A DNA stretch of 64,000 bases from Stomoxys calcitrans (Eukaryota; Arthropoda; Insecta; Diptera; Muscidae): the NCBI RefSeq assembly GCF_963082655.1, contig NC_081553.1:32189546-32253545 (forward strand), read 5' to 3'. The notes under the pieces are model-generated. The model did no database searches, had not been told where the DNA came from, and saw only the letters and a list, made by a program, of their open reading frames with translations. Each line of letters opens with the position of its first letter. Positions within the stretch are counted from its first letter, which is position 1. Below, one piece after another: positions 33,625 to 43,762 of the stretch. A program made the translations under genes and the position numbers.

Positions 33625-34857
33625 TTATTATTTCTTGTGCTCACAAATTGTGTTTGGAAAATATGCTGCTGTTTTTGTTGCCTTTGCTGCTACTGTTGCT
33701 TTGTTTTGTTATTTTTACTTTAGGCTTTAATTTGTTAATGGCTAAAAAGACGAAACAAAAAAGGCCTTAGAGCCATTCTAAAGTGGCTTAAATTGTGTTT
33801 TCTTGAGCTGCCGAAAAGTATGCTTCATATTCTTGCATTTTATTTCTCATTCTTTCGTTTGCTGTCCCAGCAATCCTTTCTGTTGGCTCTTTGCGCTTGA
33901 GACGAAAGCGAAGTGGTAAGTGAGTGAGTGAGTGAGTGGGAGGAATGTGAGTGAGTGGATGGAATTCAAGTGTTTGTTTGGCTGTGTTGTAATTGTTACT
34001 TGGTTTTCTTGTTTTTGTTTAACAAGGCACAGTCGAGAGTTTACATTTGCCATACAAGTCAGAAGTTTGTTGATAAGGTGGAAGCCTATGGGTGGCTATT
34101 CTTACTACATATCATGTAGAGATCTACTTGTGTGTTAGTGTTCTAAGTAGCTGTAGTATTTTGTTTACAGTTTTTTACTTTTTTTTTGTTTTTTTTTTTT
34201 TTCTTTGTGTTTTCTTTTTTGTGATTTTGTTTTATGCTGTACTACAAAATAGAGAAAAGAGATTATTCTTGATTCGTAAATAGTTGTTGTACATTTGTTA
34301 CACCTCGTAGATTTTGTAATGCCATGCTTTGCCTTGCACTTGTACTTGCATTTCAACTCCTCGTTGCATGAGCAAATGTTTATGTAAATGTCTGCAAGTG
34401 AATGTTGACACACGTGTAAGCAGTTGTGTGTGTGTGTGTGTGTGTGTGAATGTTTGTGTTCAGTTAGCTATGTGTTGCTTCTAAGTGTATCATGTTGTAT
34501 GGTTTTAATGTTTTCTACTGAAAATTTTATTAGATTAAATGTTGCTGAAAGCTGTTAACACAAAAAAGCAACGGAGGGAGAAACTATTATTTTAATTTCA
34601 ATTAGATTTTTATTCCAAGTTGCAGGGTGGTTGTGGCAAGAAAATAACATTTAAATTTAAAAAGCAAGGTAGTTGGGAATAGTTAAAATAATAAAAGATT
34701 TCTTTAATTCGGGCATATGGGAATAAATGAGGGTAGTCTATCGAAAGCCTCACATAAGCAGAATGAACAATTGCTATTCCATAAAATTGGGATAAGAAGA
34801 GAGTGGATGAACGCTAAGAGATACCCGGACATGGCTTAGACGAAATGCCATGAATTT
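33625..34857. other. non-repetitive stretch, no gene supported
   Basis: GAGT/GTGAGTGA repeats near 33,915 and a GT microsatellite at 34,425-34,448. Short ORFs on opposite strands over the same low-complexity sequence are not convincing. Confidence 0.5.
34425..34448. repeat. (GT)n microsatellite
   Basis: About 12 GT units. Confidence 0.9.
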
Positions 34858-35112
34858 ATGAGACGAACCATACATTTAATTATAGCCACAGTAGTTGTGG
34901 CGCCAGGTACAAGGTGCTTCTTTACTGAAAATAAACTGGCCATCAGGGCAATAACAACCATGACGAACGCCTTCTCTCAGGATGGCGCCATCCGCATCGT
35001 TTGGTTGCCGGGCCATAGCGGAGTAAGGGGGAATGCAAAAGTAGACGATTTGACAGTGAAGGCAGAAGGATTGTCGTTAATAAACTTGGTTAACCCGAAG
35101 CCTTTCGGGTCT
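34858..35112 (+). pseudogene. LINE RNase H domain fragment
   Basis: One frame encodes AIRAITTMTNAFSQDGAIRI followed by VWLPGHSGVRGNAKVDDLT, the C-terminal half of a type I RNase H with the conserved H-S-G-V/I-x-G-N motif and the following D. RNase H domains of this kind occur in the ORF2 of I, R1 and Jockey-related LINEs. It is cut at about 35,090 by the large inverted repeat. A Cys-rich tail at 36,100-36,250 may be the rest of the same element. Confidence 0.7.
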
Positions 35113-35397
35113 ACACAACAAAATGCAAAGCCCAAGGATAAGGGGCCTGCTTTCTATAGCCGAGTCCGCAGTGCGATACCTTTTTGCGAAACAGTTTTGC
35201 ATGGCAAACTCAAACCTCAAAACTGTTTTCGCCAGCACTCGAATCTAGACGTTCATTGGCATACGAGGACATGCTAACCTCTGCGCTACTGTGGCCTCCA
35301 TCGACATAGTCCATGTTAAGGGAGTTGGCGACGAACGCTCATGTAACATTGTGGAACGGCGAAATGATAGGTAGGACGAGGGAAATATGGGAAGATC
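35089..35397 (+). repeat. left arm of a 0.6-kb foldback
   Basis: From AACCCGAAGCCTTTCGGGT to GGAAATATGGGAAGATC. The arm is the reverse complement of 35,408-35,675 apart from one gap of about 30 bp and scattered mismatches. It includes a minus-strand SINE head with a perfect A-box match, TAGCGCAGAGG, on the minus strand at 35,278-35,288. Confidence 0.85.
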
Positions 35398-35407
35398 CGG
35401 ATCGTTA

Positions 35408-35675
35408 GATCTTCCCATATTTCCGTCGTGCTACCTAATATTTCACCGTTCCATAATGTTACATGAGCGTTCGTCGCCAACTCCTTTAACACGGACTACG
35501 CCGATCGAGGCCACAGTAGCGCAAAGGTTCGCATGGAGAAAACAGATTTGAGGTATTATACCAGGCAAAAGTGTTTCGCAAAAAGGTTTCGCACAGCGGA
35601 TTCGGCTATAGAAAGGAGGCTCTTTATCCTTGAGCTTTGCATTTTGTTGTGTCGACCCGAAAGGTTTCGGGTTAA
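35408..35675 (-). repeat. right arm of a 0.6-kb foldback
   Basis: Starts GATCTTCCCATATTTCC and ends CCGAAAGGTTTCGGGTT. The spacer between the arms is only about 10 bp (CGGATCGTTA). It contains a plus-strand SINE head (GGCCACAGTAGCGCAAAGG) missing the B-box part present in the left arm. Confidence 0.85.
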
Positions 35676-35749
35676 GGCTGTTACTGAAAGGAAGTTAGGT
35701 AGTCAGTATATGTTTTGGTACCATTACGGGACACACAGGACCACGAGCA

Positions 35750-36070
35750 ATAGTAAATACTTCTTCTTCTACAACATTTCCTATGAACATTCCATTAAGA
35801 AGCAGGGGATACTTCTCTCACATCAATGAGTTAAAGTTTAAGCTCAGTGATAAGGGGTCTCTTTTTCTATGGCGAGTTTGAACGACGTGGCGCATAGCGA
35901 CACCACCTGGTAGAGAAATTTTAACATGGCAATATATCTCACAAATGTAGTCAGCATTAGTTAGGAGATAACCACCGCTGACAATTTTTTTGATGTTCAC
36001 GCCGGGATTTGATTCCAGGTGTTCGGCGTCATTTGCGGACATGCTAACCTCTGCGCAACGATGGCCTCTA
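35750..36070 (-). mobile_element. tRNA-headed SINE, copy 3
   Basis: On the minus strand the head GGCCATCGTTGCGCAGAGG carries an A-box (TTGCGCAGAGG, 36,048-36,058) and a B-box-like GGAATCAAATCCC (36,004-36,016). The body GTTATCTCCTAAC...ACATTTGTGAGATAT and the block CCCCTTATCACTGAGC follow, down to about 35,750. This is the best-preserved head. Confidence 0.7.
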
Positions 36071-36094
36071 TGAGCTCATTTACACAAAATAGTT

Positions 36095-36260
36095 GCGGCA
36101 AGTGAAGCATGTGGGGAAGATGGTGAGACGTTGGAGTCATATGAATGTCATTGCCCGGCATCCGCTGCTAACAGACATCGGGTAATTAGGTGCGGACACG
36201 ACTCCAAACATGAGCCAATTTAAGGGCTTGGTAAGAAAAACAATTTTCCTTCGAAAGGGG
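36095..36260 (+). pseudogene. possible LINE C-terminal Cys/His segment
   Basis: A short frame reads ESYECHCPASAANRHR, resembling the C-x-C-PA Cys/His segment at the end of LINE ORF2 proteins. A second frame downstream gives TTPNMSQFKGLVRKTI, similar to LINE C-termini. It may belong with the RNase H fragment at 34,858. Weak support. Confidence 0.4.
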
Positions 36261-36341
36261 TCGTATCAAATGTACATTTCAAGTGTAAAATTCGAATTTG
36301 GTATCACCAATTTGTTCCATTTACCTATAGTGCCCTAGGGA

Positions 36342-36415
36342 TAAAACAAGCAAAGGCGCTTTAAGTTCGGCCAAACCAAATCATATTACCCTTCACCATA
36401 AATCGCATATAATTT
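36342..36415 (-). mobile_element. HINE 3'-end fragment
   Basis: AACAAGCAAAGGCGCTTTAAG then TTCGGCCAAACCAAATC and CCTTCACCATAAATCGC. It is cut by the mariner relic. Confidence 0.6.
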
Positions 36416-36422
36416 AATGTTT

Positions 36423-36880
36423 GTAAATTATTTCATGCAAATGTTGTCCAAGATTGCGCCGCAAATGGTCCATCCGCTTAGTTCAATTTTGGCATACTCT
36501 TTCCAACATTTCGGCGGGTATCTCACGAATAAATGCTTCAATGTTGTCTCCCAATGCGTCAATTGAAGTGGGCTTGTCTGCATAGACATGAGCTTCAACA
36601 TAGCTCCACAAAAAAATTGTCTAAAGGCTTTAAATCGAACGATCTTGGCGGCCAATTGACCGGTCCCGAACGTGAAATAAAATGTTCACCGAAATCGCCC
36701 TCAATAAGTCCATTGTTACGCGTGCTGTGTGGCATCTGGCAACGTCTTGTTGAAACCACATTTAGGATGTAATCTCATGGTAGTGCTCATCATTCACAGT
36801 TAGGTAACGATTCGCATCATTATTGAAGAAGTACGATCCAATGATGCCACCAGCCCATAAATCGCACCAAACTGTGAATT
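36423..36880 (-). pseudogene. mariner transposase relic, C-terminal half
   Basis: The minus strand gives VWCDLWAGGIIGSYFF, MWFQQDVARCHTA, then YVEAHVYADKP, AFIREIPAEMLERVCQN and KRMDHLRRNLGQHLHEII, the mariner catalytic and C-terminal region. G is changed to V and T to R in the QDGATCH box. There is a stop after HEITS and frameshifts. Same family as the relic at 27,063-27,640. Confidence 0.85.
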
Positions 36881-39036
36881 TTTATACCCACCACCGAAGG
36901 CAGGGGGTATATTCAGTTTGTCATTCCGTTTGCAACACATCGGAATATCCATTTCCGATCCCAAAAAGTATGTATATTCTTGATCAGCGTAAAAATCTAA
37001 GACGATCTAGACATGTCCGTCTGTCTGTCCGTCTTTCTGTTGAAATCATGCTACATTCTTCAAAAATAGAGATATTGAGCTGGAACTTTGCACAGATTCT
37101 TTTTTTATCCATAAGCAGGTTAAGTTCGAAGATGGGCTATATCGGATTATACATAGCCCCATATAGATCGGACTATATATAGCCCCATATAGACCGATCT
37201 GCCGATTAAGGGTCTTAGGCCCATAAAAGCCACATTTATTATCCGACTTTGCTGAAATTTGGGACAGTGAGTTGTGTAAGGCCCTTCGGCATCCTTCGTC
37301 AATTTGGCCCAGTTTGGTCCAGATTTGGATATGGGTGTCATATGGTCCGATATCTCGATATAAGGTTTTGGGTCCATAAAAGGCGCATTTATTGTCCGAT
37401 GTCGCCAAAATTTGGGACCGTGAGTTGTGTTAGGTCCTTCGATTCTCCGATTTAGGGTTTTAGGCCCATAAAAGTCGAATTTATTATCCTATTTTGATGA
37501 AATTTGGGACAGTGAGTTGTATTAGGCCCTTCGACATCCTTCGTCAATTTGGTTCAGATCGGTCTAGGTTTGGTTATAGCTATCATATTGACCGATTTCT
37601 CGAATTAAGGTTTAAAAGGCGCATTTATTGTCCGATGTCGCCGAAATTTGGGACAGTGAGTTCAGTTAAGCCCTCGACATTTTTTTGCAATATGGCACAG
37701 AAGGGTCTAGATTTGGATATAAACCGATCTTGGACCTTGACTTCTTGAGCCTCTAGAGGGCGCAATTCTTATCCGATTTTATTGAAATTTTGCACGTAGT
37801 ATTTTGGTATCACTTCCAACAACTACGCTAAGTGTGGTTCAAATCGGTCTCTATTTTGATATAGCTGTCATATAAACCGATCTGGGTCTTGACTTCTTGA
37901 GCCTCTAGAAGACGCAATTCTCATCCAATTGGAATGCAATTTTGCATGACGTGTTTTATTATGATATCCAACAATTGTGCTAAGCATGGTTTAAATCGGT
38001 TCATAACCTGATATAGCTGCCATATAAACCGATCTTGGATCTTGACTTCTTGAGCCTCTACAGTGCGCAATTCTTATCCAAATCGAATGGAATTATGCAC
38101 GACGTGTTTTTTATGATATCCAACAACAAGTATGGTTTAAATCGGGTCATAATCTGGTATAGCTGCCATATAAACCGATCTTAGGTCTTGACTTCTTGAG
38201 CCTCTGAAGGCGCAATTCTCATCCGATTGGAATGCAATTTTGCATGACGTGTTTTGTTAAGATATCCAACAACTGTGCTAGGTATGGTTCAAATCGGGTC
38301 ATAATCTGGTATAGCTGCCATATAAACCGATCTTAGGTCTTGACTTCTTGAGCCTCTGAAGGCGCAATTCTCATCCGATTGGAATGCAATTTTGCATGAC
38401 GTGTTTTGTTAAGATATCCAACAACTGTGCTAGGTATGGTTCAAATCGGGTCATAATCTGGTATAGCTGCCATATAAACCGATCTTGGGTTTTGACTTTT
38501 GAGCCTCTAGAGGGCGCAATTCTCATCCGATTTGGCTGAAATTTTGCATGAGGTGTTTTGTTATGACTTCCAATAACTGTGCTGAGTACGGCGTAAATCG
38601 ATATAGATCCTGATATAGCTGCCATATAAACCGATCTGGGATTTTGACTTCTTGAGCCTCTAGAGGGCGCAATACTCATCCGATTTGGATGAAATTTTGT
38701 ACAACGGCTTCTCTCATGACCTTCAACAAACGACAGTTTAGTATTGTCGGAATGGATCAATGGCTTGATACAGCTCCCATATAAACCAATCTCCCGATTT
38801 TGCTTCTTGAGCCCCTACAAGGCGCAATTCTTATCCGAATGAACTGAAATATTACACAATGACTTCGACAATGTTCAGCATTCATTTATGGTCCGAATCG
38901 GACTATAACTTGGTATAGCTCCAATAGCATAACAATTCTTATTCAATTTTCTATGTTTGTCTAAAAAGAGATACCGCCCATAGAACTCGACAAATGCGGT
39001 CAAAAGTGGAGGGTATACAAGATTCAGCGTTTACTT
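36881..39036 (+). mobile_element. chimeric HINE element, core A then core B
   Basis: The 5' end is TATACCCACCACCGAAGG at 36,884. Core-A monomers run to about 37,715; the array then switches to core B (AAACCGATCTTGG, GCCTCTAGAGGGCGC) and continues to the 3' region GTGGAGGGTATACAAGATTC and TTTACTTGTTT at 39,036. The palindrome is mostly lost. Two core-B monomers at 38,136-38,335 are identical, offset by 152 bp. Confidence 0.85.
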
Positions 39037-39819
39037 GTTTCAAAGGTTAATGGCAACTACATTCATCTGCGATTTAAGTTTTTAGTATATTGTGTGTTAT
39101 TGCCTTTTAAGTGGTGTTTTGCAATATTTATGATTATTAATTACATTGGTTTTAATGGTCGAATAAATAACATTAATTTCCCTTTTTCCCATTGGGCCAT
39201 AAACATTGGCTGGTCCCATCTTACCATACCCGCAAATTTTTTCTGTCGGCTGTTGGCATTCACAGCGTCTCCGCAACACATCCCCCTCACACAATCACAT
39301 TCAGTGCCGACAACAAATCGAAGAAATATAAAAACAAAAATAACTGCCCTCATTAAAATCAAATCATTCTTGGAATTTCGGCCTTTCGCTGTAATTTTCA
39401 CTCCGATGATGCCGAAGGACGCGTCTGGCAATCTCAAGTTGAATAACTAAAACATTTTGTTTTCCCAAGATCTTATAATTAATCTTATTAATTACGTTGT
39501 TTTTCGTTGGCCATGTTAGTAGCAAAACTCGTAGCGCTGCGATGGAACTCAGATGTTCTAAGCCCAAAACTGCCGCCAAAGAAATCCCATTGCCATTCAT
39601 TTGTATTCTTGAATTGTTGGCCATATAAATTAAATATCAAAAACTACAAATGTTTGGAATTATTTAAAAATTAATTTCAAAATATTGTTGGAATTGTGTA
39701 AACAAAACTTTAAGTTCATCTTATAATTGAAAAGTTTCGTAGGTCAGATAGAAAAGAAAATCAAATTTTCTAAGGTGGGACAAAATTAAATCATGAAATA
39801 ATTTGAGTTCCGTGGCTTT
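39037..39819. other. non-repetitive stretch, no gene supported
   Basis: ORFs of about 100 residues occur on both strands around 39,100-39,450, but none shows a known domain. Confidence 0.45.
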
Positions 39820-40298
39820 TTATACCCACCACCATAGGATGGGGGTATACCAATCTAGTCAATCTGTTTGTAACACCTCGAAATATTGATTTAGGACCCC
39901 ATCTTCTTCTTTATATGTAAAACTAGCTGGACCCGGCTCGCTCCGCTGCGCCTTCTTTATGTTTGATTAAGGGGTGTATTCGGAGGTGAGACGGTCCTCC
40001 AGACTCTTGGCCCTGAAAAAGTATAAGCATCGTGCTCTTCCCCCAAATACCATTTATTTTAAACACATTGTCATTGGCTTTGAGGGGGAGTTTACAGGAT
40101 GAGTCGTTCCGCAAACAAATGGTCCCAAAATTGGTTATCAAATTTTTTTTTTTTCTAATCTCAAATACCTTTCATTGGACCCAAATATTGGCATGGTTGA
40201 AAAATGTTTACACTTTAGGGGGTGTTTTGGGGAAAGGGTGATGCTCTAAATACATGGTCCTACATTTGGATATAAAATTCGTATTCTATTCCCAAATA

Positions 40299-40533
40299 TT
40301 GGGTTGACAAAAAGTAATTGCGGATTTTTTAAAAGAAAGTAAATGCATTTTTAACTAAACTTAGAATGAACTTTAATCAAATATACTTTTTTTACACTTT
40401 TTTTCTAAAGCAAGCTAAAAGTAACAGCTGATAACTGACATAAGAAAGAATGCAATTACAGAGTCACAAGCTGTGAAAAAATTTGTCAACGCTGACTATA
40501 TGAAAAATCCGCAATTACTTTTTGGGCAACCAA
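40299..40533 (-). mobile_element. mariner-derived MITE
   Basis: TTGGGTTGACAAAAAGTAAT at the left and GCAATTACTTTTTGGGCAAC at the right, about 235 bp, in the left half of the Helitron. One C run is shortened in the left inverted repeat. Confidence 0.85.
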
Positions 40534-41189
40534 TACCTTCACTTGAGCCCCATAATACGATGGTCAGTAAAAAATAGCTGTTTGGTCCCGAAAGTGGGTA
40601 TCAATTCTTGCTCTGCCCCCCATATCTTTCATTCAAGCCCCACATTGACATGGTCGGTAAATATGCCCGATTTAGGGGTGTTTTGGGAAGTGGGCCTTGA
40701 GCCCTGAAAATATATCAGCAACATGCTCTATTCTCATATATTTGAACCCCATATTGCCATTGGCCTCAAAATTGGATATCAAATTCGTTTTCTCATCTCA
40801 AATACCTTTTAATTTAACCCCTAATTGCAAAAGAAAGCAAATATGTCCGGTTTGGGGTATGAGCCCTAAAAACTATAAATATCGAGCTCAACTGTCTTAA
40901 AGACCCAAATTGTCTTGGTGAGCAAATACGTCCTACTCGGGGGTTGTTATGGTGGTGGGACGTCCACTAGACAGTTGTTCCCGAATGTTGATGTCATATT
41001 GATGGTCTACTCCCAAATACTTTAAATTTGAGCCCCATATATCCATAGTCAGCAAACATGACCGGCTTGGGGGGTGTCTTGGGAGATGGGCGGCCACTCA
41101 GTGAGTTGGCCTTGGAAATATATATCGGATTCGTGTTCCACTTTAAAAACCCTCTTATTCATATTGCAATAGTCACAAAATAGTTACTA

Positions 41190-42010
41190 TTTGGGTGGTT
41201 GTGGGGGTGCGGTGCACCCCATAGACACTTTTCCCGAATATTGATATCAGATTCGTGCTTTACTTCCCAACACCTTTCATTTGAGCCTTATATTGCTTTG
41301 GTCGAAAATTTTTCGTCTTTGGGGGATGTTTTCGGGGATGGGCGAGCCCTCAAATACTTTGTCCAACATTTGCATATCAGATTCGTGTTCTACACTCAAA
41401 TACCTTTTATTTAAGCCCCATATTCCTATGGTCAGTAAATAAGTCCTGTTTGGGGGGTGTTTTGGGGAAGGGGTCCACCCCCCAGAATCGTGGTCCCACA
41501 TTTGGATATCAGATTCGTATTCTACTCGCAACTACCTTTCATTTGAGTCCCATATTGCCATGATCGGTACATATGCCCGATTTAGGGGTGTTTTGAGGGT
41601 TGGGTGGTGTTATGGAGGTGGCGTGGTCCCATAGACACTTTTCCCGAGTATTGATATCAGATTCGTGCTTTACTTCGAAACACCTTTCATTTGAGCCCCA
41701 TATTGCTTTGGTCATAAATTTGTCTTCTTTGGGGGTTGTTCTCGGGGATGCGCGAGCCCCCAAACACTTGGTCGCATATTTGGATATCAGATTCGTGTTC
41801 TACACTCAAATACCTGTTACTTAAGCCCCATATTCTTATGGTCAGTAAATAAGTCCTGTTTGGGGGGTTGTTTTGGGGAAGGGGTGGACTTCCAGAAACT
41901 TGGTCCCACATTTGGATATTAGATTCGTATTCTTCTCGCAAATACCTTTCATTTGAGTCCCATATTGCCATGGTCAGTAAATAAGGCCGATTTAGGGGTG
42001 TTTTGGGGTT
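41190..42010 (-). repeat. higher-order tandem repeat, 410-bp unit of three monomers
   Basis: GATATCAGATTCGT-type marks lie at 41,243, 41,373, 41,505, 41,653, 41,783 and 41,915. Monomers are 130-148 bp, but every third one repeats at exactly 410 bp and is more similar to its partner than to its neighbours. Confidence 0.75.
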
Positions 42011-42167
42011 TTGGTGGTGGGTTCAAGTACCTGGGGGGCCTCCCTAACTCCATAACCTCTTAAAATAGGTTTATTTGACGATCATGACAATACGGGCTCA
42101 AATGAAATGTATTCAGGAGTAGATTACGAATATGATCAGGACGTAGAAATAGGCTTTATAATTTATG

Positions 42168-42402
42168 TTGGGTTGCCCAAAAAGTAATTGCGGATTTTTC
42201 ATATAGTCGGCGTTGACAAATTTTTTCACAGCTTGTGACTCTATAATTGCATTCTTTCTTCTTTCAGTTATCAGCTGTTACTTTTAGCTTGCTTTAGAAA
42301 AAAGTGTAAAAAAAGTATATTTGATTAAAGGTCATTCTAAGTTTTATTAAAAATGCATTTACTGTCTTTTTAAAAATCCGCAACTACTTTTTGGGCAACC
42401 AA
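42168..42402 (+). mobile_element. mariner-derived MITE
   Basis: TTGGGTTGCCCAAAAAGTAA at the left and TTTTTGGGCAACCAA at the right, in the right half of the Helitron. Confidence 0.85.
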
Positions 42403-43499
42403 TAGATAACGGAATGGGGCGGACCCTCCACCGTTTTCCTAAAAACACAACCCAAAATCAAAAGTGGACCGATAAGGACAATATGGGTATCAAATGAAAA
42501 GTATGAGGGAGTAGATAACGAATCTGGCATACACATTCATGTCGAAGTATAGGGTGTCACCCCAGCCCCAAAAAAACGCCCAAAATGGGCACATTAGTCA
42601 ATCACGTATATATGGGTCTCGGTTTGTTTGTTCCGTATAGACTGAAAAATGGCAGCACCAATTTTCTCGAAATTTTCGCATATTGTGTAGGTTGGTCTGA
42701 AAGGAAACATAGGCTATATAATTTTTCGGTTTCGGAAGGGGGACCCTCCCCCTTATGCCAAAAACACAACCCAAAATCAGAGGTGAACCGATTGGGACAA
42801 TATAGGTATCAAATGAAAGGTAGTGGAGAGTAGAATACGAATATGGTATTAAAATTTGGGTCCAAGTGCAAAGCTGACCCCCAACTCCAAAACTCCTCTA
42901 AACAGATATATTCGAAGTTCATTGCAATATGTGACTCAAATGAAATGTATAAGGCAGTAATGCAAATATGGCATAAAACATTACGTCCAAGTAATGGGAG
43001 GTCGCTCACCCCCAAATACACCCAAATGGGCATATTAGCCGACCATGACTATATGGAACTCAAATGAAAGTTTTTAGGGAGTAGATTACGAATATAACAG
43101 TAAAATTTGCATTCAAGTCTAGATGGCGCTTTCCCCCCTAAAGATGCGTCAAATGTGTCATTTGACCCATTCTAGCAATATGGGACTCAAATGAAAGGTA
43201 TTTGAGAGTAGAAAATGAATTTGATATCCAATTTTGGAGCAAAGTGTTTTGGGGTACGCCCCAAAGCACCCCCTAAACTGAACTTCGTTTCCGTTGGGAA
43301 TAGAGAACGATTTTGATGTCTATTTTCAGTGCAAAGTGCCGGTGGCCGCCTCAGCCCCAGAACACCCTCTTAACGGTTCATATTTACCGGCTATGACAAT
43401 ATGGGGCTCAAATTAAAGGGATTTGAAAGTGCAGCACGAATTTGATATCCATATTTGAGTCGAAATGTCTGAGGTAGCATCCCTCCCCTTATGAGAACA

Positions 43500-43762
43500 T
43501 TACCACCAGGAACCGAGAAGTGGCAAATTCTCACACATCAATGAGTGCCTTCCGATTCATGTTTAAACTCAATAATAAGGGACCTTTTATATAGCCGAGT
43601 TCGAACGGCATCCCGTAGTATGACACCTCTTTGGGGGAATTTTTGAAATGACCATGCATGGCGTTTTATCTCGTAAATGTCGTCAACATTGAGAGGGGAT
43701 AAACACCGCTTTGTCCGATGTTCTGGCCAGGGTTCGAACGCGTTCAGCGTCATAGGCTAAAA
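43500..43762 (-). mobile_element. tRNA-headed SINE, copy 4
   Basis: On the minus strand a clear B-box, GTTCGAACCC, lies at about 43,729-43,738. The body GTTTATCCCCTCTC...GACATTTACGAGAT, ACTCGGCTATATAAAAGG and the block CCCTTATTATTGAGTT continue to about 43,500. The A-box end is lost. It is nested in the Helitron. Confidence 0.7.

Noticed and set aside
34092..34413. Ser/Phe-rich and Lys-rich ORFs on opposite strands
   Set aside because: They arise from the long T tract at 34,170-34,230.
35278..35288. Possible tRNA gene from A-box and B-box sequences
   Set aside because: No acceptor or anticodon arms could be traced, and the motifs occur in dispersed copies with a common long body, so a SINE is the better reading.
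38371..38760. 129-codon minus-strand ORF with TPHAKFQPNRMRIAPSRG-type repeats
   Set aside because: Translation of core-B monomers on the reverse strand; same argument as above.
39094..39450. ORFs of about 100 codons on both strands
   Set aside because: No known domain; they overlap each other and neither is favoured.
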